A stretch of DNA of 32,798 bases from JAZSQZ01 sp045538175 (GTDB lineage Bacteria > Bacillota > Clostridia > Christensenellales > UBA1242). Made by a program: the position numbers and the translations under genes. The notes under the pieces were generated by a model. It searched no databases, had not been told where the DNA came from, and worked only from the letters and a program-made list of their open reading frames with translations. The stretch spans positions 1 through 32,798 of the forward strand of contig JAZSQZ010000095.1 of the NCBI GenBank assembly GCA_045538175.1, written 5' to 3'. Each line of letters opens with the position of its first letter. Within the stretch, counting starts at the first letter, position 1. This document shows, piece after piece, positions 1 to 13,800 of this stretch.

Positions 1-3000
1 TGGAATATAACCAACAAGACCACCCATCGTGTTTTCTGCAACACTGCTGTTTACATAAAGCGCACCTTTGTTGCTACCATTGACCCTACTCTTCTCACCT
101 GTAAGTACACCAACAAGACCACCTACATGAGCAACCATGTAACTTGATGTTCCTACTTCTGCTTCGTTTGCATATGTAAGAGTTGAATCAAAGATTAAGT
201 TATTTGCAAATCCAACAAGACCACCTGCAGCTGAGTCTGGTGATGTGTTTGTTCCAGGGTGAATTTTACCCAAGTTTTGAGTTGTGCCAGTAAGTGTGAT
301 CGTGTTGTCACTTGACCTTGCCCAGCCGATAATACCACCTGCATAGTTGACTGAAGTTGAAGTTGTAATAGTTGTATAGTTTACACCTGTAATCGAAACA
401 GATGTTGAAGAAAATGTTATATCAACTTTACCAATAATACCACCTGCTTCAACCACACCTGTGATTGTGTGTGTTTTGTTTGATGTGGTACCATTGTTAC
501 CATAAATTACTACACTACCGTCATCAGAACTATTTGCAACAATACCAACAATACCACCAGCAGTTGTTGAAGATTCAACACCACCAATGTTTATTACAGA
601 TTTCATTGTTGAACCAATTGTACCTGTTGACATACCACCAACAAGACCGCCAGCATATGTGCTGAAAGTAGCTTCGTTAGAACCCTTAACAGTTGCTTCG
701 TTTTTAACAAAGGTTTCTGCACCACCTAGTGTGCTTGAACCAGACATATATCCAATAATACCACCAACGTAAGTATCTTCACCAGATACTGCGTCTTTAC
801 TATTTGCTGTAACTTCGCCTTTGTTGAAAACACCAAAGTTTGCATCAGCATTGCTTGTTGAAATTCTACCATTGTTAAGGTAACCTACAAGACCACCTGT
901 GTAAAGTGAACTTGATTTGTCTGAGCCAACTTGACCTGAGTTTTGACAGTTTGTAATTGTAACGGTTGTACCTTCGTCTTTATTACCAATTGTACCTGCA
1001 ATACCACCAATCGAAACTGCTTGTTTTGTGCTTGTACCTTGAGTATTGTTATAAATTTGTCCCTCGTTGATAATGGTGTTAATTGTACCACCTTCAAGAT
1101 ATCCAACGACACCACCTGCGTGTCCTTCGCCATCTGTATAAGGTGTAATGCTAACATTTGTTTTAAATGTTTGAGCACCAATAACAAATTCTTTCTTTGG
1201 TGGACCATTTTCTACACGAGTTGCTTGCATGCCGTTAATGGCTGCTTTGATACCATATCCCATCAAACCACCAGCTGTTTCAACGCCACTGACTGAATAA
1301 TTAGTTACTGTGACATATGCAGCTTCTTTATTACCGATTGTTACATTATTAGATGTGCTTATTGAATATCCAATGATACCACCAGCATTTTGACCCATAA
1401 TTGATTTATTTGATGAAGCATACAAAGAAACTATATTTGTTGTACCAATGTCAACTTTAACATCATCAACATAGCCTACGACACCACCAACATATTTTGC
1501 TGTGATATCTGTAGCAATTGTTGGGTTTAAGACAACTTTGTTTATGTTAACCCTGCCAAAAGCATAACCTAATACGCCACCAACATATTGACCATTTACA
1601 GATGTATTATCAACAAGTGTTTGACCTGCATCACCTGTAAGCGATATTTCTGCCATGTTTGCACCAACAATACCACCTGCTGCATAAACATCTACAAGTT
1701 CTGTGCCAGCATAACCTGAGACAACACCATTTATGTTATAGCAGTCATTTAAAACTGTCTTTGCAGCAACATATCCAATAATACCACCAACATAGTTAAA
1801 TGGTTTTCTCTCGTTTGCTGCACCGCCTGTCTTATCGTGAATTGTTATGACAGAACCTGATGCAAGAGATCTCTCACTACCATCAACAAGAAGATATTTT
1901 AATCCTGTTATAGTATTATCTTTTTCTACATATAAGAACTTAGTTGAAATGTTTGCTTGGTTATAACCAATGATACCACCAACAGCACCGATATCATTTT
2001 CAACAACTGTTGTATAACTTGCAACAACTGCACCCTTATTTACAATCCTGCTAGTTGCATCTTTACCTGTAACTTTTGATGTATTGTAACCAATAATACC
2101 ACCAATTTTTGCAGTTGAATTTGCTGTAAGAAGTTCAATTTTTCCTTCGTTTGTAGTTGCTCCTTTTTCAGCACCTACTGTTGCATTGTTAACACCTACA
2201 ATACCACCAGCGTTTTGAACACCAGAAACTACACCTGTGTTTATTACAGCACTAATATTACCTTTTTCAAGTTTACCAACAATACCACCTGTTGTGTATG
2301 CATTTCTAACATAACCTGTGTTTGTAACACTTGTTGCAATTGTTAAGTTTGCTGAAACTTGTCCAACGATACCACCAATTGCACCCATTTCATTTTCTGG
2401 ATTTCCTGTAATTGTGCCTGAGTTTGAAACGTGCCACAATTGTACACCAGAACCAATGCCTGCAACATAGCCAATAACACCACCTGCAAAGTAATCAGTT
2501 GTAACACTTCCAGAGTTAGATGCATTGTTTACGTATGTCTCTGTATTTTTACCAAACAAGTCGCTTGATGTTGTTACATATCCTATAAGACCACCTGCAA
2601 ATCCAAGATCTTCTTCTGCATTTTCAGATTTAACAGATGAAGAGTTGATTGCTTTTGTGCCCTTAAAGCAGCTTGTTTCAAATAAACCAACAAGACCACC
2701 AACATAGACTGTTGCTTTTCTGTTTTCGTTTTCCCTTTCACGATACAAACCTTGTCCTAAAACACCTGTTTCGCCAGCACCTGTTATGATATTGTTTTCT
2801 GCATCAGTAATGTCGACACCAGTAATACTTCCTGCAATACCACCTGCTGCAACATATGGATCAAGTGCACCTTCTTCTTTTGTTGGGTTTGTTGAATAAA
2901 CACCATAAATCTTTCCTGTGTTTTTAACATTCTCGATTTGAAGGTTTTTAGCATAACCAACAATACCACCTGCAATTTCACCATAGATCAAGCTATTGAT

Positions 3001-4880
3001 TGACATATCTTTGATAGTGTTTCTATCTCTACTGCTTGTTGTAATCTTACCTACAACACCACCAACATAGTGTGAAATAGCAATGTTAATATTTGATGGA
3101 TTTGTTAAATCAATCATATCACCAATTTGTTCACATTCAACAACTGAGTTTGAGATTGACAATTCTTTTGAAGAACCTGAACTTACAACACAACCGATAA
3201 GACCACCAATTGCGTTGATTGCTGATTTAACGCCACCTTTATTTTTAACATATTGAATTACAACGTCAGCATTTTGTGGACCAAGAGTTGCTGAAAGATA
3301 TCCAACAATACCACCTGCATAACCTTCTTCAATAATTTGTTCTGTACCAACACCAAAAACTCTAGCAACTGTTACAGCTTTTTCATTTGTAACATAGATG
3401 CTTTCTGCACCTTTGATGTTGCCGTTTGCCATATAGCCTACGACACCACCTGCGTATACCTTGTTTGCAGTACAGTTAATGATGTTTAAGTTAACAGTTT
3501 GTTTTGCTGCATTATCTACTTGAACTGCACCTTGGTTTAATCTACCGACTACACCACCAACATACATTGTGCCACTTTCGATACTTACTTCAATTCTACC
3601 ATCACCAACAGCAGTTGTTCTTGTACCACCAGCACAACAGTTAACAACAGCACCCTTGTTTGATTCACCAACAATACCACCAAGGTAAAGTGCATAATCT
3701 TCTGCTAGGATATAAGTTTTTACATCATTAACCAACTCATTGATAAAGAGTGTTCTTGAAGTAGATTCTGAAACTGTAATTTCACCATTTTGGCTTGTCA
3801 AAATACCAGCAATTCCACCAACATAATGCTTTTTATAAGACATTACTGAAGGGAAAGCAGCATCAGGACCAGCAGCAGTCATCTTGAGTACTGATAAAAT
3901 CTTAGGAGTTGCTTCTGAAACAACATCTGTAATGATACCTTTGTTTGGAAGAGACTTACCTGTAATCTTATCAACATTACCCATATAACCTGCAATTCCA
4001 CCAAGTGCGTATCCTGCATTTATGATTAAGTTTGTAGGAACTGTAGTTTTTGTAATTGTAACATCAGTGTTTGTATAGGCATAACCGACAACACCACCAG
4101 CATAACCACCAGATGTTAATTCGTCGTTTGTAGAAATACCAGAAGAATAAATTCTGTAACTTGCTGCCTTGTCAAATAAGATATCTTGAATTGTACCACC
4201 TTTAACATAACCAGCAACACCACCTGCATACTCTTTTGCCCAAACTATAAGATTTGTAGAAGCAGCGAAGTTAAGGTTTTTAAATGTTCCTCTTTCGATC
4301 AAACCGAAAAGACCACCAGCTGAGTTTGCCATATCTTTTAAGTCTTTATCTTCTTCACCGATTGAAATCTTTGTTACAGGTTGAGTGATAACAATAACTG
4401 TACCATCTGCACCTGCAGCAGCATTTTTGTATGAGAATGGATTTTCTTCAATAACTTCGAAGATATTTGCACCAACAGAAAGGTCGTTTAAGTTGTTGTT
4501 GTAAACATAGTTGTTTCCAAGAATTGTAACATTTTCAACCTTTGTTGTATCACCACCTGCTACATATCCTGCGATAAGGCCTGTTTGTGAATAGCAGTTT
4601 TCCATCTTGAAGTCATAAACATTTGCACTTGAACCTAAAGCTCTAAACAAACCGTAGTCAGAATACATATTGTACATTGTGTATCCTGCACCGTTGAAGT
4701 CGCCGTCGAATCTAATGCTCTTTTTATCCCAACTTTCAGCCCAATAAGTGTTACCTTTATAGTAGTCAAAGTAAAGGTCATTGTTAACTATGTAGTAACT
4801 CTTTTCTGTTAAAGTTGAGTGATCGTTTAATACGAAAATTTCAAGAAGACCAGCGTGTTTTACTAAGAATGGCTTATCAA
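1..4880 (-). repeat. GLUG module 6: the long C-terminal ladder
   Basis: The entry block near residues 4910-5020 carries KSYYIVNNDLYFD, FDGDFNGAGYTMYNM and YGLFRAL. From 4315 down to the left edge I count about 38 GLUG cores, at a mean spacing of about 116 nt (near 39 residues). Examples are GGLVGYI, GGIIGYM, GGVVGYL and GGIAGTI. Between cores the sequence is diverse but keeps a short strand with an Asn-Ser/Cys or Asn-x-Gly turn. The ladder continues past position 1, so the true copy number is higher. A regular repeat of this kind suggests an elongated beta-solenoid-like rod (inference). Confidence 0.88.
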
Positions 4881-7800
4881 TAAACGAATTTGTTTTTGCT
4901 GCGCCTGCTTCTTTTGCTTTACCGTTACCGGTATAGAACAAGTCAAGGAACTTAGAAACATTTTCTTTTGATACTAAGATGTTCTTAAATTGTTTTACAG
5001 CATAACCATGGTTAAACCATGAAGATGTAAGTTTAATATCATCTAGGTCGCCTGTGTACTTAGTACTTGCTTTATATGTATTCTTCCAATTTTCGTTTGA
5101 ACTTACCCAGTGTCCAGGAAGGTGTTTTACAATTTCGCTACCTTCGAGTTTACCTGTGTTAATTGGGAGACCATAACCAGAAGTGTTTGGTCTTGTAGGA
5201 ATAATTTCGCCTACGTTTGAACCGATATAAGCGTTTTGATCGTAATATGCTTTGAAGAATCTAATGTACTCATTTGTAATTGTACTCTTAGTTGAAGCAA
5301 TTGGATACAATTCGCTCTTGTACTTAATGTCATCTGTAAGAGTTGCATCTGTTGTTGGCATTAAGTTTGCAATTGAATATGAATTTGTAATAAAACCATC
5401 TCTTGACTCAGCTGCAATACCACCAGCAATTTGTCCTGTTTCTTTTGAAACATAAGCAGAACCTGTGAAGAATGAATTGCAGATTTGTCCTCTAACTGTG
5501 CCTGAACCATTTTCACCTACAAGTCCACCAACATAAGCACCTGTGCCTCTAGCTGTGATTTCAACCATACTGAAGCAGTCAGAAATTGTGCCTAAGTTTT
5601 TACCAACCAAACCACCAACAGCAGCATTTAATGAACCAGATGAGTTGTTGTTTGTCATTACACCTTTGATACCACTTGAGAAAACAATACCTTTGTTTTC
5701 CTTTGCAATAGCACCTGTTGCACTACTTGCACCAGAAACTGAAATGTGTGCATAAGTAATAAGACCTGAAACAACACTATCTTCTGTGATTGTCTTAAAT
5801 ACAGGAGTGTCTAAGTAATAATATTTTGAATCTATCTTGCAATAGTATCCAATATCACTTGGACTTGTTGTTGTTTTTGAGTAAATACCATAACCTTGGC
5901 AACTTAAGACCCAACCCTTTGTTGATGTGTCATATGTTGAAGATACAATTAAATCTGAAGTTAATAAGTAATAAGTATCACTTGTTAAGTTAAGATTCTT
6001 TGCAGTACCTGCAGCAATTTCAGCACTTGTTTGAGAAATTTCAATAGGATTTAATTTTGAACCACTATCAAATTCTAAACATGAGAATGAACCATAAGTA
6101 TTGTTCAATGCTGCTGTGTTTGCAAATTTTGTTGCATCTGAGTGGAAATCGCTCAAGTATTCTTGCTTGAATTTTGAATAATAATTTGTTGTCAATAATT
6201 TCAAGAAGAATTCGTCATATAAGAATGTTTTTGTATGTTTTGAATATGTTTCGCCAGCTTTTGTAAGTCTAAATGGAGCAGCAACCAAACTTGCAACTGA
6301 TTGTGTAGTTTCGTCAACAATTTGTGGAACGTTATTTCCATAGAACATACCTGCATTGTTGCCGTAATCTGCAGCAAGAGTAATGCCTTCATTGTAGTAT
6401 ACCAAATCGCCATTTGAAGCAAGAACTGTAGGACCTTTACCAAATATAGCACCGGTCTTAACGTCTGCTTGGTGACCCATATCATAGTTTCTAATAGTTG
6501 TTGCAACTACAGTAGAATATGGAGCTTTTCCTTGAGAAAATTCATAGTCACATCTACCAGCAAGTCCACCAACATAGAAGAAATATTTTGAAGTGTTTAA
6601 TGAATCGTAAACCAAGTTTGAACTTGTGCTTGCTTTAATTGTAATGTCACCCAAAACTTTAAGATTTTCAGCAGTAAGTTTTGGAACACTACCTACAGCA
6701 CCACCAACAGCGATACTATCTTGTGGGTCAAGAATTGTATCTGTACTTGTAACTACATTTTTAAGTGTAACTACAGCTGTGTTTGAACCTTCGTTTACAT
6801 ATCCAATAACAGAGCCGATACCAACAACAACTGAAGCTCTACCTTTAACTTCAATCTTGTCGCCATCAACAACTGCGTCGTCAATAGTTAAACCACCGAC
6901 TGTTTTACCGATAATGCCACCAACATAAAGAATTGTACTCTCCCCTGTTGCAGAAGTTTCGTTGTTGATAATAATGTTTGCATTTGTATAAGCTTGTTTG
7001 ATGCTTGTGCAAGTGTTGTTACCAAAAATTCCACCAACAACAAGTTCAGAATCAATAGCAGCAGTTACAGCAATGTGTGTGCTGTTTGTTGTGAACATAT
7101 ATCTAACATCAGAAGCACCGTATCCATTTGAACCTGCAAGACCACCAATATATGCCTTACCATCTACAAATGTAGAAAGAGCAATATTTTCTGTCATAAC
7201 AGTTTCGACGCCACCGACTGTTGCATTGTTGCTTGTTAAGTAACTTGCAACGTTACCAGCGACACCACCGATAAAGTTACCTGTGATTGTTGATTTGAGT
7301 TTGTTTGATGTTGTACCAATTGTGATTGTGATGCTACCACTAGAAGCAATAAGCTTAGCATTTGTCATTCTACCTTGAGAATTACCTGCAACACCACCAA
7401 TGTAAGTTGCTACATAATCTGTTCCAGGTCTTCCAACAAGTTTCATACCATTTGAAATAACTGATGAGTTTATAATTGAACCTGAAATGTTACCAGCAAG
7501 TCCACCAACATAAATTGAGCTTGTGCCAATAACATCATTTGTTGTAAGGTCAACATTTAAACCTAAGTTAAATGATGAAGATGAAACTGTAATTGAACTA
7601 CCATCTGCAACAAGTCCACCAAAGAATAAGGTGTTTGTTTTGATTTCGCTTGTACTTGTGATTGCAATTGGATCATAAGTTGTGCCTTCTGCACCACCAG
7701 ATATCTTTGTGAATTGTGCGCCTGATCTTACATAAAGAACTTCTTTTGCACTTGCAGAATCGAAAATTCTTAAGAATTCTGGGCTTGCATCAATTGTGCC

Positions 7801-10800
7801 ATATAGAGCACTCTTACCTTGTGTTATAAATCCAATATCAGTTGGATGATTATCTTTAACTCTGTCAATTTCTGCGTAAGTGTTGATTTTTGCACCTAAA
7901 CTTCCATAAATATTGATATTGTTTATGTTTGCATTTGTGCCTTTTGCAACAAGAACAGCAGATTTGTTTGTTGTTATTGATGTTGAATTTACATCATAAC
8001 TTTGTACAACAACACCAAAATTTGCAAATGATGCGTTAACAGCAGAAGCAAATAATGCTTGGTTGTTTGCGTTGAAATTTAAGTTGAATAAAATAGGTTT
8101 ACGTGTAAATGTATCAGGACCTACTTTATAAGTAATTGTATTACCATAAAGCATACCACTAAATGAGTTGATTTGGAAATTCTTAAGAGTTACACCACCG
8201 TATTCCTTAAAGTCGATATCATTCATAATGACATAAAGTTTATTTGAAACAGTTGCTTTTGTAAGTTCTCTTACAAAGTCGTCAGCTGTATAAATTCTTA
8301 CGACATCTGAAATGAAACCATATTCAAGTAAAGGAAGAATATACTCATCAGCATAACTCCAAACTTCTCTCTTCCAATGGTCTTGGCTAAAGTAAGTTGT
8401 TCTTAATGTTGAAACACCTTCTGTTGCAGTTGTTGAAAGCAATGCTCTATATTCGTTTGCGTCAATAATGCATTCGTCTTTCAATTGACCTGCAGGGAAT
8501 AAGTATTTATAAAGACCTGCTAAATCTAATGAATTTGAAGATGAACCTAAGTAAAGTTCAATCTTGTCTTCTTCTTCAATATCTGAAATGTTGTAAGATT
8601 CGTCAAGAACATAAGGACTTGTATAATCTCTTATGATATAGTCTTGAACATAAATTGCAGAAGAACCCAAAGCGTCGATATAAATCAATTCTTCATTAGT
8701 GTTTGCACCATATAAAGCACCGATTTTTGCAACAACATTGTGGTCATCATCGTAAACATATTCGTAAAGGTCATCAAATTCAGTTGTATCCCAACAGTTG
8801 AGTGCTACGATATTTTGAAGACTAATTCTGTATGATGCAGCTTGGCTACCTGTAACAGCACAGAAAACAGTTTCTGAGTCAGTTAAAACTTTACCAAGGA
8901 TTGCACCGATACTTGCATTAGGGTCTGTCAAGTCACCAATAACTGTACCTGTTGTATATACGTTTGAAATTAAACCAATGTGAGTTGCACCAACAATACC
9001 ACCGATTGCTGTTGCGTGTTCGTTGATAACACTAACTCTGCTATAGCAATCTTTAACATAACCTGTGTCAGCTGAACTACCGATGTTTACACCAACGATA
9101 CCACCAACATATGTAGGAGTACCACGGAATAGGTCTTTTTTGTACCAAGAAACATTTGTTTCTCCACCGATGTAATCAACTAAGTCGTCGTTTGCTTCTT
9201 TTTGTGTCATATCGTTGTATTCAACATAACATTGACTTACAACACCATAGTTTTGTCCAACGATACCACCAGCAACAAGATGTGAAGTAATGTTACTCAT
9301 TTCATCATCAGAAACAATGAAACCAGCATCTTCAAGCAATGTTTCGTTGCCGATAAATCCAGCAACACCACCAACGTATTGACCTTGAAGTGAAGGGATT
9401 GCACCAAAGTTTGCAGTAATAGGTGTTGAAACAACAACTGAGCCAACAACAATACCACTGAAGTTTTTATCGCTTACAGAATCTAAGACACCGTCTAGGC
9501 TTGCTTGTTTGATATCAACAGCACCAGCAATACCACCAGCGTAATAATAATTTGTTGGGAGATATTGAAGTCTTAAATTGTTGTTTGTTGAAGCACTTCC
9601 TTCGATTTGTGAAGGTGGAACAATCTTGTTCCAAATTACACCAGATTTCAAAGTCATAATAGTTTCTTCATCTCTTGCATGACCTGCAAGGACTGAAAGG
9701 TTACTATTGATGTTTTGAATTTTGTGTGGAATGTTTGTTTCGCTTGCAACAACAATACCTGCAAGACCACCAACAAAGTTGTTACCAAGGACACGGCCTG
9801 CAACACCACTGACTGATGTGTCAAGGTTTGAAGCAACAAGGTTGATGTTGTTGATATCACTGTTAACAATGATACCTGCAAGACCACCAACAGCAATAGC
9901 GTTTGCAGCACTAACATCAGAAATACTTAATGTTAAGCACTTAAAGCCAACTTTGTTTAATGTTCTAAACAAACCGAAAGCATAGTTACCAGAAGATTCA
10001 TCTGATAAAACAATGTTTGTTAAAGCCATATAGTTACCATCAAAGATTGAAAGTGAATCAACAAGTGATGTGTATTCAACAGCAGTTGATGATAAGACTA
10101 CATTTGTAAAGTCGATATTTCTAACAAGTCTAATGTTGTCAGTAAACTTAGCAGAAATATTTTCGTTAATCAATGTGCTTGCGTTTATAACATCTGTGAA
10201 CAAGTTGTTAAATTCGCTAGCAGTTGTAACGATTTGTGGGTTGTTGATTGAACCCTTTTCGTATCCTTCTACATAATTGTAGTAGTATACATTCATTTCT
10301 TCGTTTGTTTGAGCAACATTGATAACTCTAACAGAAGTTGCAATGTTGTTTGCACTAATAAGTTCTGGATAACCAAAACCTGTTGTGTATTTCTTAATAG
10401 CCCAAACACCACTTGAGTTTTGACCATTTAAGTCGTTGTATTCATATGCGCTGAAACTGAAACTTGCAAAACTTGTTGATTGAATAAATTCGTTTGCATC
10501 AGCAGTAGGAAGTTCAGGATCTGCACCACCTAAATCTACAGTTGAAGCATCACTAAGTGGACTTGCAGGTTGATTTGAGTAATTCAATACTGAAGATTCG
10601 ATTGTTTCAACTAAGAAGTATGAACCATCAACTGTACCTTCATTTTGAACATTACTTACAGCATCAACACCGACAAAGATACCGTGTGTTGTTTTTGTAG
10701 GATCGGTTTTTGCATTTGAATAACTTGTTTTAATAATAGAATTTGCTTCGTTTTCTAATACGAAACCACCTGCAAACAAGTTTCCAACAACATCATAGTT

Positions 10801-13800
10801 AGGTGTTGCCAAGATTTCTTCCTTGTTGCAAGCAAATAATGTGTTACCACTAATGTTGATATTTGAATAACAATCTTCAACATAACCTGTGTTTGTATAA
10901 ACAAAACCAGCGACTGAACCGTTTGAGAAAAGTCCACCACCAAGTTTTCTTGTTGAGCTGAAATCGTCAGCTGTGACAGTGTTTTCGTTTAATACGTAAA
11001 CATTTGCACCTGTTAAGAAGCTTTCTGATTCTTCGTGGGCTTCTTCCCAACCTGCTGCATAGCTACCATAAACATAACCTGAGTTATTAACAACGAAACC
11101 AGCAGTCTTTACGTCTTTACTCTTTCCAGCACGGATAGCTTGAATTTGAATATTATTTGCAAAACTTGTACTGATTGTACCAGCGTTTGTGCCAACAAAA
11201 CCTGAAATGTTTGCCTTACCTTCTACCTTCATAATGGTAATAGGAGCAACATTTTTAAGTAAACTTGTTGAAGCAACTGTTGAGTCATAAGTTGAAACAA
11301 CTGTAACTTCATCTCTACCAACACGGCTGTTTGTGATGTTACCATTATTGATACCAACAAACAAACCAACGTTTGCAGTAACTTCGGTACCGTTTACAAC
11401 AGGAGATGTAATTGCATTTAAGGTATAACTAAAGTTGCCTTTTTTGTAATTATTTTTCTTTATAAGACCTGTTGAAGGGTCTGCGTTATTAAATACGTCA
11501 ACAGTAATAACATCGCAGTTATAAATTACACCATTGTTTTGTCCAGCAATACCACCGATATTAACTGTTGTGTAGTTTGAAAGTTGAAGTTTTGCTTCAT
11601 CAGTTTTATCGTTAGGAAGTGCTACTGTAACGTTTTTAATGGTTGTAGAAGCAGAAACTGTATCAAACAAACCTAAATTGATTGAGCCTGCTGAAGTTGA
11701 AGTTTGAAGGTTTGGATTATAGTTAAATGCTTTGATTGTAATAACATGGTTGTTACCATCAAAAGTTGCTACTTCTGTGTTGATTGGAGTGTGAGAATCA
11801 ATTTCGATATCTGACATCAAAATGTAATTTCCACCAGCGTCCATAGAATTTAAGTCACCAACCGAATAAACAGGTGTTGGATTGTCGTCGTTTGAATCAA
11901 CTTTAACAACAATACCAAAATCTTTTCCACATTCTAAAAGTTGCGTTGGTGTTTCGTGCTCTAATGGATTGTAGAAAACAATCTTACCTTCTTTATAGAA
12001 GTAAGCAGCGTGGAATCTAAGGTTTGCAATACCTGAAGATGTTTTACCTGTTACAACTATATTTGAGATATTGTAATCGCCTTCATAATCAAAACCATTT
12101 TTAGCGATATAGAAAGGAAGACTTGCAGAAACATTTGTTGAATCAATGTTTATGTAATTTCCTTGATATTGTGTTTGCCAATAAAGGATTGTACCAGCAT
12201 CGGTAACACTGTTTGACATAATTTGTTCTGCACCGAAAATTGCGCTATCACCACTAACTGCTTGAACAGTACCATAAGCTGTAAGTGCAACTTTAAGTTG
12301 CTTGCTTGTTGAAACTGTTAAGTACATATAGTGGTCAGCATTTAAGCCTTGAACTGTTACGTCTTTTACAACAACGTCAACAACTGTGATTTCACAACTT
12401 GCTGTTTGAACACTTATAAAGCTTTCAACAGTAGTTGTAACTTGTGCTGTAACAACAATAATGTCGCCGACAGCAACCTTGCTGTTTTCTGTTGTGTTAA
12501 GATATAAAGCATTGTCACGAATCATAGCAAAATCACTAAAGTTGATACTTACCTTAGATTCGCCATTGCTGTTTTTGATGTCTGTGATTTCAAGAGAATC
12601 AACAGTTGCACCTGTGCTAACACTTGCAACAAACTCAACAGAATCGTGTCCAAGTTCAGTTGAACCACCTGTTTTTTCGTTTGTGTAAGCGATAACATTT
12701 GCTTCTCTATCTTTAACTGAAAGATAAACTTGTGGCAATGTTTCGATGTAAAGAGTATGTGTGTAAACCCTTGTCTTTAGTTCTAATTCTCCACTTGTTT
12801 CGTTTACACCATAATATTTAACTGTGATATAGCAGTTAAAGCTTGATGCGTCTTGAAGTGTAGAAGGAGCAATTGTTTGAACATAAAGTTTTGCATTGCC
12901 TGTACCAACAGCATTTGCTGTGTAGCCATCGTCAAATTGATATTGAAGTTGGCTTCTAGGAATATCTACTGTAGGATTTAATGGATCAACAATTCTATAA
13001 TTCTTGATGCCACCTGCAGCTTCTTCAATGTGAATTTTTGCAGTTTCGCTATCAATATATGAATACTTGTCGAGATAAATACCTGTATCGTCTGGCAAGA
13101 AGGTTGTTCTAGGTGATAAGATAAAGTAGTTTTTGCCATCAACATCAGTTGATGTTACTCTAACAAGTTGACCAAATGTCAATTTGCTACCTGTGCTTGG
13201 GTCGATACTTGAACTAATAGAGATTGATTCGATACCTGAATAGTATGGGAATAAATCAATTTCAAATAAACCTACGTTTCCAGGAATAACAGCATTTGAA
13301 GGATTTGCTGAGAATGAGTAACTTGATGTTTCGTTACCTTTGACAACTTCGTTGTATTGATAGTGAGAAGCGTTGAGTGAAATAACTTCTTGTGGAATTA
13401 AGTTTACAGGAAGTGTTGCAACCAAATCACTATTACTTGAAGGGCTAACTTTTAAGATAAACTTTTGAACATCTTGAGTGTTTTTGTACTTATCTTCAAC
13501 TGATAAAACAATTGTTGAATTGATAAGACCATCTTTTAAGACACCATCTTTAACCTTGATTTCAAATGGAACATAGTGTTCGTCATCTTCAGGAAGGTCT
13601 GTGCCTGCAGCTGCCTTAAATGTAAATGTATATTTACCATCAGCGTCTTTTGCTGCTGTATAAACTGTACCATCTTCGTCTGTGAAAGTAATCTTTCCAA
13701 TCTTATCTGCACTGTTGTCAGTTTTGATTTGAACATTGATTTCTTTTACAGAATAACCAGCGATTTCAACTTTTTCGTTTGTGCCAAGAATAATGTTTTC

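Noticed and set aside
465..772. Plus-strand open frames across the giant gene (for example 943-1296, 6626-6928, 9722-9985)
   Set aside because: They are antisense to a well supported coding frame, overlap one another, have repeat-derived composition (PPT and CNC runs) and match no family.
885..1208. Minus-strand open frame rich in V, L, Q (also 2343-2525, 2784-2984, 6201-6506, 9654-9917, 10755-10943, 13536-13736, 14688-14876)
   Set aside because: All lie in one frame shifted against the giant gene. Their VVL-like repeats are simply the GGT GGT ATT GTT GGT codons read out of phase. None has a convincing ribosome site.
1..4325. CRISPR-like pattern: short near-identical words every ~100-120 bp
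   Set aside because: The words are only about 15-20 bp, vary in sequence, have spacing in multiples of three and encode the GLUG core in one continuous reading frame. They are protein repeats, not a CRISPR array.
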